DNA of 64,000 nucleotides from Allobosea sp. Leaf344. GTDB lineage: Bacteria > Pseudomonadota > Alphaproteobacteria > Rhizobiales > Beijerinckiaceae. Both the position numbers and the translations under genes were made by a program. Shown here piece after piece: positions 1-8,971 of the stretch; position 1 is the stretch's first letter; every line of letters begins with the position of its first letter. The stretch lies in contig NZ_LMRT01000014.1 of the NCBI RefSeq assembly GCF_001426225.1, forward strand, positions 730,318 through 794,317. Direction: 5' to 3'. The notes beneath the pieces are model-generated. The model was not told the origin of the DNA. It worked only from the letters and a program-made list of their open reading frames with translations, and did no database searches.

Positions 1-455
1 ACCGCGAATTCGACCACGTCATCGCCGCCTGCGCGGAATCCAAGCCGGACCGGCCCGAGACCTGGATCAACGGCCGCATCCGGCAGATCTTCCGCGAGCT
101 CTTCGCGCTCGGCCATGTCCACACCGTCGAATGCTGGCGCGACCACCGGCTCGTCGGCGGGCTCTACGGCCTCTCGCTGGGCGGCGCCTTCTTCGGCGAA
201 AGCATGTTCCACCGCGAGACCGACGCCTCGAAGGTCGCGCTGGTGCATCTCGTCGCGCGGCTGCGGCGCGGCGGCTACCGGCTGCTCGACGCCCAGTTCC
301 AGACCAGCCATCTCGCGCAATTTGGCACGCAGGAGGTGCCGCGCGCCGCCTATCAGGGGCTGCTGGAACAGGCCGTCCAGGCGCAGGCGCAATGGTGGTC
401 CTGGCCCAAGGGCGAGAGCGTCAGCGGCGCGCAGGCGCTGGCCGAGCTCGCCTAG
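1..455 (+). CDS. aat: Leucyl/phenylalanyl-tRNA--protein transferase, 5' truncated by the window edge
   Basis: This enzyme transfers Leu or Phe from aminoacyl-tRNA to the N-terminus of proteins bearing basic N-terminal residues, marking them for ClpAP (N-end rule). The reading frame is already open at base 3 and gives about 150 C-terminal residues. They include WINGRI, HTVECW, LVGGLYGLSLGGAFFGESMF and LDAQFQT, which are hallmark blocks of the Aat family; only the N-terminus is missing. It ends at TAG 453-455 and converges on the DUF2155 gene 32 bp away. The aat / DUF2155 / NDUFA12-like order is familiar from Hyphomicrobiales. Identification is firm. Confidence 0.95.
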   Translation, partial: REFDHVIAACAESKPDRPETWINGRIRQIFRELFALGHVHTVECWRDHRLVGGLYGLSLGGAFFGESMFHRETDASKVALVHLVARLRRGGYRLLDAQFQTSHLAQFGTQEVPRAAYQGLLEQAVQAQAQWWSWPKGESVSGAQALAELA

Positions 456-457
456 CG

Positions 458-480
458 CGGCGGCCCACTCTCGGCCGCCG
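458..480. terminator. GC-rich hairpin between convergent genes
   Basis: Arms cggcggcc (458-465) and ggccgccg (473-480) pair perfectly around a 7-nt loop in the 32-bp gap between convergent aat and the DUF2155 gene. There is no T tract, so intrinsic termination is uncertain; a bidirectional terminator is inferred from position. Confidence 0.35.
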
Positions 481-487
481 GCAGGCT

Positions 488-1153
488 TTAGCGGCCGCCG
501 CCGGCGGGATCGGGCGCACCGCCGCGGCTGCCGCCCGGATTGGTCGGGAAGAAGCGCTGGGAGGGCGCCTGGCGCGGCGCGACCGGCACGCCTTGGGGCG
601 GCTGGACGTCGATGCGCCCGGAGGGAGCCGGCTGCTGCTCCAGCGGCGGCAGGCCGGGCTGCTGGTTGACGTCGCGCGACGGGTTGCGCGGCCGGCGCGG
701 CTCTTCCGGTGGCGGCGGCGGCTCCGGCTCCTTGGGATCGACGACCAGCTCGGTGCCGCCTTTGCAGTCGGTCAGCCAGACATCGTAGATCGCATGCTCG
801 ACGCCATGGAGCCCGGGGCTGGCCGCATACATCCAGCCGGTGAAGATGCGCCGGTATTCATTGTTGAAGGTGACCTCGTCGACCTCGGTGAAGGCCGTGG
901 TCTGGGGCGCCTCGGTCGGCGGCCTGGTCCAGCAGACGCGCGGCGTCAGCTGCAGGGCGCCGAACTGCACGGTCTCGTCGATCGCGACCTCGAACGAGAT
1001 GATCCGGCCGGTGATCTTGTCCAGCCCGGCGAAGACCGCGGTCGGGTTGCGGATGCGATCGGCGGCGGCGGGCCCGGCCATGGCGAGCAGCGCGAGGCCG
1101 GATGCGGCGAGGCAGGTGACGGAGGACGTGGAGAGGCTGCGGAGCGGCGACAT
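488..1153 (-). CDS. DUF2155 domain-containing exported protein
   Basis: A 221-aa protein of unknown biochemical role. The N-terminus MSPLRSLSTSSVT followed by a hydrophobic stretch ending AMAGPAAA is a clear Sec signal peptide, which is why this start is preferred over an ATG 60 bp upstream. The core (about residues 40-130), with KITGRIISFEV, RVCWTRPPTEAPQT, FTGWMYAASPGLHGVEH and YDVWLTDC, matches the DUF2155 family. The C-terminal third is Pro/Gln/Arg-rich and probably disordered (repeated PPPP and QQP runs). It is probably periplasmic. The family is commonly found beside aat in this order; function is not known. Confidence 0.85.
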   Translation of the reverse strand: MSPLRSLSTSSVTCLAASGLALLAMAGPAAADRIRNPTAVFAGLDKITGRIISFEVAIDETVQFGALQLTPRVCWTRPPTEAPQTTAFTEVDEVTFNNEYRRIFTGWMYAASPGLHGVEHAIYDVWLTDCKGGTELVVDPKEPEPPPPPEEPRRPRNPSRDVNQQPGLPPLEQQPAPSGRIDVQPPQGVPVAPRQAPSQRFFPTNPGGSRGGAPDPAGGGR

Positions 1154-1426
1154 GTTGATCGTCTGCGAATCCCAAGCGCGGACGTTCCGCGACGGCGGGC
1201 AGTAACACGGCAAAGGCAGCGGAAAAAGGGCGCGCGAAACCGCCGGACCCGTGAGGCTGTCGTGACGGGGGCGGCAGCCGCCCTGCCCGCCTCTCGCGAC
1301 ATGGCTGGTCGATCAGATCCGGCGGTACGAGCCCGCACGGCAGCGCCGAGCCCTGCGGGCCGCGACAGGATCAGGGTTCCGGAAAAACCATAGAGCGCGA
1401 CGAAGCGGCCCGCCTGGTGGAGCGGC

Positions 1427-1843
1427 TCAGCGGCCGGGAGTCCAGGGCTCGTAATCGCCGGTCGCCGGCGGGCGCTCGCCCTCGGCCAGGATCGAGCCCT
1501 TGGGACGATAGGCCAGCGGCGTGCCGGTGAGGTTCGGCTTGTGCGGCTTCTGCCAGTCGCGCGGCTGATAGGCTTCCTCGGAGGGCGCGACATCGACCGT
1601 GTGCTGCAGCCAGCCCTTCCAGCCCGGCGGCACGCGGGAGGCCTCCGCTTCGCCGTTGAAGACCACCCAGCGGCGCTGGACGCCGAGCGCCTTGTCCTTC
1701 GCCCCGCCCTTGGTGCGGTAATAGACGTTTCCAAGCTCGTCCTCGCCCACCCGCTCGCCGAAACGCCAGGTGTGGAAGCGCGTGCCGATGGTCTGGCCGT
1801 TCCACCAGGTGAAGATCTGCAGCAGCCAAGGCTTCATGGACAT
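1427..1843 (-). CDS. NADH:ubiquinone oxidoreductase subunit NDUFA12 family protein
   Basis: This 138-aa protein is homologous to the mitochondrial complex I accessory subunit NDUFA12 (B17.2), found in alphaproteobacteria outside the nuo operon. Visible family features are the N-terminal IFTWWNGQTIGTRF and RFGERVGEDELGNVYYRTK, then RRWVVFNGEAEASRVPPGW and the YEPWTPGR tail. Length is typical. It is expected to bind the peripheral arm of complex I at the inner membrane. The start MSMKPW is the first in frame. It lies 273 bp upstream (in its own direction) of the DUF2155 gene. Confidence 0.92.
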   Translation of the reverse strand: MSMKPWLLQIFTWWNGQTIGTRFHTWRFGERVGEDELGNVYYRTKGGAKDKALGVQRRWVVFNGEAEASRVPPGWKGWLQHTVDVAPSEEAYQPRDWQKPHKPNLTGTPLAYRPKGSILAEGERPPATGDYEPWTPGR

Positions 1844-2548
1844 GCGCCCGTCGCGGTTCGTCTCGGATCGCGCTGCTTATGCGACTGCGAGGCGTCCATG
1901 TCCAGTCTCCGGCTGGTCGCGGCGCCCCCTTAACCCATGCCTTGATTCGGCCATGATTCGGACGGGGTCTGCGGCTGAAGCCGAGCCGGCAGCATCGGCA
2001 GATTCAACCACTTGCAGCGATCTCTGCAGGCGCAGGATCGAACGGGCCCCGCGAGCCCTGCATTTGCAATTCGTCAACCCTGAACGACGCGATTCAGCGG
2101 CCCGCAGAGTTCCGGAGACTGTGGCAATCCTGCCGCTCCGCTTCGATTCCCACGCGATTCCGAGGGGTTAGCGGCGGGCTTGCAACTTATCCCCACTACT
2201 CACATATCCCTACCACATCTCGTGTCCACAGCCCCTGCCTCGCACTAATCCTTGACGGGTCGGCTCATTCGGGACTAGTTTTTGACGGTCGCATGACGGC
2301 TGGCGGGAACGCCTCTCGACACCTGCGAATGAGTTTCCAGTCGGTCGGAGCGGTCAGCGCGGCATGTCGGCAACGGCAGTCGTGGCCGGCCGTCTGCGGG
2401 CCTGCTGGCCGCAACCGGACGAGCGAGGCGGGACACAACGCCGCGACGTCCACGGGGCATCAAACCGAGTTGGGCTGACATCAGGAGCCGGTGATCAATC
2501 GGCCGCGCGCGGCGTGTCGCCCGCGCCTTTTGTAAGGGACGTGGAACC
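1844..2548. other. 705-bp gene-free region upstream of nrdJ
   Basis: No convincing gene is seen on either strand; the open frames here lack family motifs and have shadow-like composition. The part nearest nrdJ, from about 2180 to 2300, is AT-richer than its surroundings and carries the candidate promoter and NrdR-like sites listed separately. No cobalamin riboswitch B12-box could be recognised by eye. Confidence 0.6.
2210..2281 (+). promoter_or_regulatory. Possible NrdR box pair overlapping a weak sigma-70-like promoter of nrdJ
   Basis: Two 16-bp segments starting at 2210 and 2242, 32 bp apart, match the NrdR consensus ACACWATATATWGTGT at about 10/16 and 8/16. The best halves are CTCGTGT in the first and CACTA in the second. 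NrdR normally binds paired boxes about 31-32 bp apart and represses ribonucleotide reductase genes, so the spacing is suggestive. The second box overlaps TTGACG (2252-2257), which is followed after 18 bp by TAGTTT (2276-2281). The individual matches are mediocre. Confidence 0.33.
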
Positions 2549-5500
2549 ATGCGCATCGAGCGCCGCTATACCGCAGCCGGCCAATCGCCCTATGCGGCGA
2601 TTCCGTTCCGTTCCGCCGTCAGCGAGATTCGCAATCCCGATGGCTCGATCGTCTTCCGGCTGGAGGGCATCGAGGTGCCGGAATCCTGGTCGCAGGTCGC
2701 CAGCGACGTGCTCGCGCAGAAATATTTCCGCAAGGCCGGCGTCCCGGCCAGGCTGAAGCGCGTCGAGGAGAACGACGTGCCGAGCTTCCTCTGGCGCTCG
2801 GTGCCGGACGAGGCGGCGCTGGCGGCCCTGCCCGAGGCGCAGCGCTATGTCTCCGAGATCTCCTCCAAGCAGGTCTTCGACCGGCTCGCCGGCTGCTGGA
2901 CCTATTGGGGCTGGAAGGGCGGCTATTTCACCGCGGAAGAGGATGCGCAGGCCTTCCATGACGAATTGCGCTACATGCTGGCCACGCAGCGCGTCGCGCC
3001 GAACTCGCCGCAATGGTTCAATACCGGCCTGCACTGGGCCTATGGCATCGACGGGCCGAGCCAGGGCCATTTCTACGTCGACTTCAAGACCGGCAAGCTG
3101 ACCAAGTCGAAGTCGAGCTACGAGCACCCGCAGCCGCATGCCTGCTTCATCCAGGGCGTGCAGGACGACCTCGTCAACGAGGGCGGCATCATGGATCTCT
3201 GGGTGCGCGAGGCGCGCCTGTTCAAATACGGCTCCGGCACCGGCTCGAACTTCTCGATGCTGCGCGGCGAGGGCGAGAAGCTCGCCGGCGGCGGCCGTTC
3301 CTCCGGGCTGATGTCCTTCCTGAAGATCGGCGACCGTGCGGCGGGCGCGATCAAATCCGGCGGCACCACGCGCCGCGCCGCCAAGATGGTGGTGGTCGAC
3401 GTCGATCACCCCGATATCGAGACCTATATCGAGTGGAAGGTGAAGGAGGAGCAGAAGGTCGCGGCTCTCGTCACCGGCTCGAAGGTCGTGCAGAAGCACA
3501 TGAAGGCCGTGATGAAGGCCTGCGTGAACTGCGAGGGCGATGGCGACGCCTGCTTCGACCCGGAGAAGAACCCGGCGCTGAAGCGCGAGGTCAAGCTCGC
3601 CCGCAAGGCGCTGGTCCCGGACAATTACATCAAGCGGGTCATCCAGTTCGCCCGGCAGGGCTACACCGACATCCAGTTCGACGTCTACGACACCGATTGG
3701 GATTCCGAGGCCTATCTCACCGTCTCCGGCCAGAACTCCAATAATTCGGTCTCGCTGACCGACGACTTCCTGCGGGCGGTCGAGACCGATGGCGACTGGA
3801 ACCTGGTCGGCCGCACCACGGGCAAGGTGACGAAGACGCTGAAGGCGCGCGAGCTCTGGGAAAAGATCGGCTACGCCGCCTGGGCGAGCGCCGATCCCGG
3901 CCTGCATTTCAACACGACGATGAACGATTGGCACACCTGCCCGGCCTCGGGACGCATCCGCGCCTCGAATCCGTGCTCGGAATACATGTTCCTCGACGAT
4001 ACCGCCTGCAATCTGGCCTCGGCCAACCTGCTGCAATTCTACGATCGCGAGGCCAAGGCCTTCGACGTCGCCGCCTATGAGCATCTCTGCCGGCTCTGGA
4101 CCGTGGTGCTCGAGATCTCGGTGACGATGGCGCAGTTCCCGTCGCGGGAAATCGCCGAACTCTCCTATGAATATCGCACGCTCGGCCTCGGCTACGCCAA
4201 TATCGGCGGGCTGCTGATGACCATGGGCCTCGGCTATGATTCAGACGAGGGCCGCGCTCTGGCCGGCGCGCTCACCGCCGTGATGACCGGCGTCGCCTAT
4301 GCCACCTCGGCCGAGATGGCGGCCGAGCTCGGCCCCTTCCCCGGCTACAAGAAGAACGCGAGCCACATGCTGCGCGTCATCCGCAACCACCGCACCGCCG
4401 CCCATGGCATGGCGACCGGCTATGAGGGGCTGCAGGTCACCCCGGTTCCGCTCGACCATGGCACGCTGGCCCGGCTCGGCGGCTCCTCGACCCTTCTGTC
4501 GGAGCGCGCCCGCATCGCCTGGGACAGGGCGCTGGAGCTCGGCGAGCAGCATGGCTACCGCAACGCCCAGGCGACGGTGATCGCGCCCACCGGCACGATC
4601 GGCCTGGTGATGGATTGCGACACCACCGGCATCGAGCCCGATTTCGCGCTGGTGAAGTTCAAGAAACTGGCCGGCGGCGGCTATTTCAAGATCATCAACG
4701 CGGCCGCCCCCGATGCGCTGCGCGCGCTCGGCTATCGCGAGAGCGAGATCGCCGAGATCGAGGCCTATGCGGTCGGCCACGGCTCGCTCGCCCAGGCGCC
4801 CGGCGTCAACCATGGCAGCCTGCGCGCCAAGGGTTTCACCCAGGACAAGATCGACGCGATCGAGAAGGACCTGAAGGCGGCCTTCGACATCAAGTTCGTC
4901 TTCAACAAATGGACGCTGGGCGAAGATTTCCTGCTCAACACGCTGAAGGTCCCGGCCGAGAAACTGGCCGACATGTCCTTCGAGCTGCTGCCCTTCCTCG
5001 GCTTCGGCAAGGCCGAGATCGAGGCCGCCAACGTCCATGTCTGCGGAGCGATGACGCTGGAAGGCGCGCCGCATCTGAAGCTCGAACATTACCATGTCTT
5101 CGACTGCGCCAACCCCTGCGGGCGCGTCGGCAAGCGCTACCTCTCGGTCGAGAGCCATATCCGGATGATGGCGGCCGCCCAGCCCTTCATCTCGGGGGCG
5201 ATCTCCAAGACCATCAACATGCCCAACGACGCCACCGTCGAGGATTGCAAGAGCGCCTATATGCTCTCCTGGAAGCTGGCGCTGAAGGCCAACGCCCTCT
5301 ACCGCGACGGCTCGAAACTGTCGCAGCCGCTGAATTCGGCGCTGATCAGCGACGATGACGAGGAGGAGGATGCGGTCGAGGCGCATTACCAGCAGCCGAT
5401 GACGGCCCGCGCCACCCAGGTCGCGGAGAAGATCGTCGAGCGCATCGTCGAGAAGGTGGTGCGCGAGCGCGAGAAGATGCCCGCCCGCCGCACCGGCTAC

Positions 5501-6274
5501 ATCCAGAAGGCCGTGGTCGGCGGACACAAGGTCTATGTCCATACCGGGGAATATGCCGATGGACGCCTCGGCGAGATCTTCATCGACATGCACAAGGAGG
5601 GCGCTGCCTTCCGGGCGATGATGAACAACTTCGCCATCGCGGTCTCGCTCGGCCTGCAATATGGCGTGCCGCTGGAGGAATATGTCGAGGCCTTCACCTT
5701 CACGCGCTTCGAGCCCTCGGGCTTCGTGCAGGGCAACCAGTCGATCAAGAACGCCACCTCGATCCTCGACTACGTCTTCCGCGAGCTGGCCATCTCCTAT
5801 CTCGGCCGGCACGACCTCGCCCATATCGACCCGAGCGAGATCGGCCATGACGTGATCGGCGGCGGCGTCGGCCAGGACAAGGCGCCGGAGACGGCGGCTC
5901 CCGTCTCGCTCTCGCCGCTGGCCTCGACCGGGTTCCGCCGTGGCAAGCCGATGAATTTTCACGCGATCCAGGGCGGCGGCGGCAGCCCGGCCACGGAGAC
6001 CGTGGCCAGGGGCGGCGCCAATGTCACCGCCTTCGGCACCATCGGCGCCACGGCGCTGAAGGAAGAGCCGGAGCAGGCCTATGGCGAGGCCGAGATGGCC
6101 AAGCTCGGCTTCTCCGCCCCCGCCGCGCAGCCGACCCAGTCGGAGCGCCGGGCGGAGGCGATCATGAAGGGCTATGTCGGCGACAGCTGCGGCGAATGCG
6201 GCAACTTCACGCTGGTCCGCAACGGCACCTGCCTGAAGTGCAACACCTGCGGAAGCACGACGGGCTGCTCGTGA
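2549..6274 (+). CDS. nrdJ: Vitamin B12-dependent (class II) ribonucleoside-diphosphate reductase
   Basis: The 1241-aa enzyme reduces ribonucleotides to deoxyribonucleotides using adenosylcobalamin as radical source, without a separate small subunit and independent of oxygen. Visible features include the N-terminal [11 protein letters not shown] and [10 protein letters not shown] blocks, the [17 protein letters not shown] and [16 protein letters not shown] motifs, active-site segments [17 protein letters not shown] and [17 protein letters not shown], and the [16 protein letters not shown] segment. The C-terminus has a zinc-ribbon-like cysteine set ([15 protein letters not shown]). Length is typical of the large alphaproteobacterial form. 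The start follows AGGGACGTGG. It stands alone as a monocistronic unit. Confidence 0.97.
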   Translation: MRIERRYTAAGQSPYAAIPFRSAVSEIRNPDGSIVFRLEGIEVPESWSQVASDVLAQKYFRKAGVPARLKRVEENDVPSFLWRSVPDEAALAALPEAQRYVSEISSKQVFDRLAGCWTYWGWKGGYFTAEEDAQAFHDELRYMLATQRVAPNSPQWFNTGLHWAYGIDGPSQGHFYVDFKTGKLTKSKSSYEHPQPHACFIQGVQDDLVNEGGIMDLWVREARLFKYGSGTGSNFSMLRGEGEKLAGGGRSSGLMSFLKIGDRAAGAIKSGGTTRRAAKMVVVDVDHPDIETYIEWKVKEEQKVAALVTGSKVVQKHMKAVMKACVNCEGDGDACFDPEKNPALKREVKLARKALVPDNYIKRVIQFARQGYTDIQFDVYDTDWDSEAYLTVSGQNSNNSVSLTDDFLRAVETDGDWNLVGRTTGKVTKTLKARELWEKIGYAAWASADPGLHFNTTMNDWHTCPASGRIRASNPCSEYMFLDDTACNLASANLLQFYDREAKAFDVAAYEHLCRLWTVVLEISVTMAQFPSREIAELSYEYRTLGLGYANIGGLLMTMGLGYDSDEGRALAGALTAVMTGVAYATSAEMAAELGPFPGYKKNASHMLRVIRNHRTAAHGMATGYEGLQVTPVPLDHGTLARLGGSSTLLSERARIAWDRALELGEQHGYRNAQATVIAPTGTIGLVMDCDTTGIEPDFALVKFKKLAGGGYFKIINAAAPDALRALGYRESEIAEIEAYAVGHGSLAQAPGVNHGSLRAKGFTQDKIDAIEKDLKAAFDIKFVFNKWTLGEDFLLNTLKVPAEKLADMSFELLPFLGFGKAEIEAANVHVCGAMTLEGAPHLKLEHYHVFDCANPCGRVGKRYLSVESHIRMMAAAQPFISGAISKTINMPNDATVEDCKSAYMLSWKLALKANALYRDGSKLSQPLNSALISDDDEEEDAVEAHYQQPMTARATQVAEKIVERIVEKVVREREKMPARRTGYIQKAVVGGHKVYVHTGEYADGRLGEIFIDMHKEGAAFRAMMNNFAIAVSLGLQYGVPLEEYVEAFTFTRFEPSGFVQGNQSIKNATSILDYVFRELAISYLGRHDLAHIDPSEIGHDVIGGGVGQDKAPETAAPVSLSPLASTGFRRGKPMNFHAIQGGGGSPATETVARGGANVTAFGTIGATALKEEPEQAYGEAEMAKLGFSAPAAQPTQSERRAEAIMKGYVGDSCGECGNFTLVRNGTCLKCNTCGSTTGCS

Positions 6275-6378
6275 AGCGGTGACGGGGGCTGTCGACTGAA
6301 ATGAGAGGCGAAGTTCCCCGTTTTTGAGCTTCGACTTCCGCGTGTGGCCCGATCTTTGGGGCCCGACTGACACGGTCA

Positions 6379-6404
6379 TGGCGGCGAGGTTTCCCTCGCC
6401 GCCA
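6379..6404. repeat. Perfect 11-bp inverted repeat downstream of nrdJ
   Basis: Arms tggcggcgagg (6379-6389) and cctcgccgcca (6394-6404) enclose a TTTC loop, 104 bp after the nrdJ stop. No T run follows on either strand, so it may be an end fragment of a lost mobile element or a weak terminator rather than a classical intrinsic terminator. The 6275-6476 segment around it has no gene. Confidence 0.45.
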
Positions 6405-6469
6405 AGAGGCAAGCTGGCCTGCTGAAGGTCCTGTGGATGCGCGGTTAGTCGACGCCGGAGCCGAGCGGT

Positions 6470-6779
6470 CCGTGCTTCACGCATCGGCTCTGTCAGTTCG
6501 AAGGGCACTGGTCGGCCCGTCTTCTGCTGGATGATCGAGGTTCGCGGTCTTACCGTTCCGCCGAGCAGATATCGGTGATCCGAAGCCGAACCAGGTCGCG
6601 ACCTCGCGACTTGCTGTCGATCGCCATGTTGAACATGGCGAGATCGCGTATGCGATGATCATGCTGAGCCGGGTCCGAATAGCCCAGATGTGACGGGGCT
6701 TCGGCGGGGGCTTGGGGCCAATCAGGCGCCCGGTGTTCCAGGCAGGACGTCGAGCGATTTTTTCCTGTTCGATACGCAT
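6470..6779 (-). pseudogene. Remnant of a tyrosine-type recombinase/integrase with two frameshifts
   Basis: Read leftward from ATG 6779, the frame gives MRIEQEKIARRPAWNTGRL and then IWAIRTRL. The text continues one frame away as RDLAMFNMAIDSKSRGRDLV, and after a TAA as KTGRPVPFELTE. These blocks in this order are the core-binding and early catalytic region of a tyrosine recombinase family common in Alphaproteobacteria. Two single-base deletions explain the shifts, near 6666 (cggctcagc for an expected cggctccagc) and near 6553. Similarity stops at about 6470, so the catalytic C-terminus (later R, H and Y) is absent. It cannot encode an active enzyme and marks past mobile-element activity beside the kdp operon. 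Confidence 0.8.
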
Positions 6780-7039
6780 GGTGCATCCTCCTCAGGAGGC
6801 AGCATCCATCCCATCCTATCGGCTCGCGATGCTCCTGCCGCGCCTCATGGCTGGCTGATCGTTTGAGCGTCACGCCAGATGCCGCCGCGGGCCATGGCTG
6901 GGCTGGCAGAGCCGGCTATGGCGACTCGGCGCAACAAAATTGCCTCTGACCAACCCGGAGAGGTCCACTTCGTCACTTTACGCGGACGTTATGTCGAACC
7001 CCCTCAATCGACATGGCGGCCTTACGGGCATCGCCTCTA

Positions 7040-7065
7040 GCTCCGATCGAGCACGCGATCGGAGC
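7040..7065 (+). promoter_or_regulatory. Strong hairpin covering the ribosome-binding site of the kdp leader ORF
   Basis: The perfect 10-bp inverted repeat gctccgatcg / cgatcggagc (7040-7049 and 7056-7065, 6-nt loop) ends 6 nt before the ATG of the 28-aa leader ORF. The 3' arm contains GGAG, the only obvious Shine-Dalgarno sequence for that ORF. Folding would therefore mask translation initiation. A role in control of the kdp operon is inference; alternatively the palindrome is a protein-binding site. Confidence 0.5.
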
Positions 7066-7071
7066 ATCATC

Positions 7072-7158
7072 ATGATCATCGATACCCTGTTCTTCCTCGG
7101 CGGCCTTGGCCTGTTTGCGCTCGCGGGCGCCGCGGCCGCGGCCGCTGACCGGCTGTGA
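7072..7158 (+). CDS. Small (28 aa) hydrophobic leader protein at the head of the kdp operon
   Basis: The ORF begins MIIDTLFFLGGLGLFALAG and ends AAADRL: one predicted transmembrane helix with a short polar tail. GGAG lies 7 nt upstream, inside a hairpin. It ends 8 bp before kdpF, so it is probably co-transcribed. I do not recognise a named family. Its single-helix build resembles KdpF, so it could be an extra small subunit of the pump or a regulatory leader peptide. The coding call rests on the RBS, the hydrophobicity and its place in the operon. Confidence 0.55.
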   Translation: MIIDTLFFLGGLGLFALAGAAAAAADRL

Positions 7159-7166
7159 GGCGCATC

Positions 7167-7256
7167 ATGCCCCTCGACATCATCCTCGGGTTGACGGCGG
7201 CCGCGCTGCTGCTGGTCTACCTGCTCAAGGCGCTGCTGCGCCCCGAATCCTTTTGA
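7167..7256 (+). CDS. kdpF: K(+)-transporting ATPase small subunit KdpF
   Basis: A 29-aa single-helix membrane protein: MPLDIILGLTAAALL, then VYLLKALLRPESF. The pattern of a short hydrophobic helix followed by Y-L-x-x-A-L-L-R-P-E-x-F is characteristic of KdpF, which stabilises the KdpABC complex. GAGG lies upstream of the ATG. It sits 15 bp before kdpA, as in other kdpFABC operons. It is easily missed because of its size. Confidence 0.9.
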   Translation: MPLDIILGLTAAALLLVYLLKALLRPESF

Positions 7257-7271
7257 GAGGGCTCACTCCCC

Positions 7272-8963
7272 ATGACCCTCGATCTGATCCAGTTTCTGAT
7301 CTTCGCGACCCTGCTGCTGGCCCTCGCCTGGCCGCTGGGCCATTACATGGCCCGCGTCTTCACGGGGGAGGCGCAGTTCCTCGCGCCGGTCGAGAACGCG
7401 ATCCTGCGCCTGGCCGGCCAGGGCCAGCCACAGCCGCAGCGTTGGCAGACCTATATGTTCTCGCTGCTCGCCTTCAACGCGGCGGGCTTCGCCCTTCTGT
7501 TCCTGATCCTGCGCTTCCAGCACCTGCTGCCGCTCAATCCGCAGGGTTTCGACGGGCTTTCGGCACATCTTGCGTTCAACACTGCGATTTCCTTCGTCAC
7601 CAACACCAACTGGCAGTCCTATGGCGGCGAGACGACGCTCTCGCACCTCAGCCAGATGTTCGGCCTGACGACGCAGAACTTCGTCTCGGCCGCGACGGGA
7701 GCAGCGGTGGCAGCCGCCGTCGCGCGTGGCTTTGCGGCGAAGCAGACCAGGCTGCTCGGCAATTTCTGGGCGGATCTGACCCGCACCACGCTCTACATCC
7801 TGCTGCCGGCCGCGCTTGTTCTGGCCCTGGTGCTGGTCGCGCTCGGGCTGCCGCAGACGCTCGCCGGATCCTTCGAGGCCACGACCCTGGAGGGCGCGAA
7901 GCAAAGCATCGCGATCGGCCCCGTCGCTAGCCAGATCGCGATCAAACAGCTCGGCACCAATGGCGGCGGCTTCTTCAACGTCAACTCGTCCCATCCCTTC
8001 GAGAATCCCAATGCGCTGAGCAATCTGCTGACGACGATCTCGATTCTGCTGATCCCCGTCGCCTTCTGCTTCACCTATGGCCGCCTCGTCGGCGACCGGC
8101 GCCAGGGCCGCGCGCTGTTTGCCGCTATGGCGGTGCTGTTCCTCGTCGGATTTGCCGCGATCTATGGCGCGGAGCGGCTGGGCAACCCTCTTCATGCCGG
8201 CTTGGTCGACCCGGCGTCCGGCAACATGGAGGGCAAGGAGGTTCGCTTCGGGATTCTCGCCTCGTCGCTCTGGGCCGCCGCGACGACGGCGGCCTCGAAC
8301 GGCTCGGTCAACGCAATGCACGATTCCTTCACGCCGCTGGGTGGGCTCGTCGCCATGCTGAACATGCAGCTCGGCGAGGTCGTGTTCGGTGGCGTCGGCG
8401 TCGGCCTCACCGGCATGCTGCTCTTCGTCATCATCACCGTCTTCCTGGCGGGGCTGATGGTCGGCCGCACGCCGGAATATCTCGGCAAGAAGATCGAGGC
8501 GAAAGAGATCAAGCTGGCGGCGCTGACTTTGCTGGTCATGCCACTCGGCATCCTTGTCCTGGCCGCGCTCGCCATCGTCACCGGCCATGCGCAGGCGTCC
8601 GTGCAGGATGCCGGCCCGCACGGGCTCTCTGAGCTGCTCTATGCCTACACCTCGGCGACCGGCAACAATGGTTCGGCCTTCGCCGGTTTCACGGCCAACA
8701 CGCTTTGGCACAACAGCTTCCTCGGCATCGCCATGATGCTCGGCCGCTTCGGCTACATCGTCCCGATCCTCGCGATCGCCGGCAGCCTCGCCGCCAAGCG
8801 CCCCGCGGCCGAGACCGCGGGCACCTTCCCCACCCATGGGCCGCTTTTCGTCACGCTGCTGGTGGCGACGATCCTGATCGTCGGCGCGCTCACCTTCCTC
8901 CCCGTCCTCGCTCTGGGCCCGATCGCCGAACACGTGTCGATCCTGGCCGGGCAGAGCTTCTAG
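7272..8963 (+). CDS. kdpA: Potassium-transporting ATPase subunit KdpA
   Basis: 563 aa; the K+-selective channel-like subunit of the KdpFABC high-affinity pump in the inner membrane. The four filter-type repeats are recognisable around [18 protein letters not shown], the [11 protein letters not shown] segment and [10 protein letters not shown]. About ten hydrophobic segments span the protein, and the length equals the family norm. It is preceded by GAGAGGG. Eight bases separate it from kdpB. The gene looks intact and functional. Confidence 0.97.
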   Translation: MTLDLIQFLIFATLLLALAWPLGHYMARVFTGEAQFLAPVENAILRLAGQGQPQPQRWQTYMFSLLAFNAAGFALLFLILRFQHLLPLNPQGFDGLSAHLAFNTAISFVTNTNWQSYGGETTLSHLSQMFGLTTQNFVSAATGAAVAAAVARGFAAKQTRLLGNFWADLTRTTLYILLPAALVLALVLVALGLPQTLAGSFEATTLEGAKQSIAIGPVASQIAIKQLGTNGGGFFNVNSSHPFENPNALSNLLTTISILLIPVAFCFTYGRLVGDRRQGRALFAAMAVLFLVGFAAIYGAERLGNPLHAGLVDPASGNMEGKEVRFGILASSLWAAATTAASNGSVNAMHDSFTPLGGLVAMLNMQLGEVVFGGVGVGLTGMLLFVIITVFLAGLMVGRTPEYLGKKIEAKEIKLAALTLLVMPLGILVLAALAIVTGHAQASVQDAGPHGLSELLYAYTSATGNNGSAFAGFTANTLWHNSFLGIAMMLGRFGYIVPILAIAGSLAAKRPAAETAGTFPTHGPLFVTLLVATILIVGALTFLPVLALGPIAEHVSILAGQSF

Positions 8964-8971
8964 AGGTCAAC

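Noticed and set aside
1844-2548. Cobalamin riboswitch upstream of nrdJ
   Set aside because: No recognisable B12-box or conserved core could be seen; a covariance-model search would be needed to overturn this.
2495-4084. Open frame of 529 codons on the minus strand across nrdJ
   Set aside because: Antisense shadow of nrdJ caused by high-GC third positions; no protein-family motifs and the opposite strand is certain.
4241-6508. 755-codon minus frame across nrdJ
   Set aside because: Shadow of nrdJ. Only its first 15 or so codons (FELTEPMREA) are meaningful, as part of the recombinase relic.
7263-8933. 556-codon minus frame over kdpA
   Set aside because: Arg/Asp/Gln-rich shadow of kdpA without domains.
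8705-8971. Upstream extension of kdpB to 8705
   Set aside because: It overlaps the 3' end of kdpA and has no similarity to KdpB; ATG 8972 has a fitting RBS.
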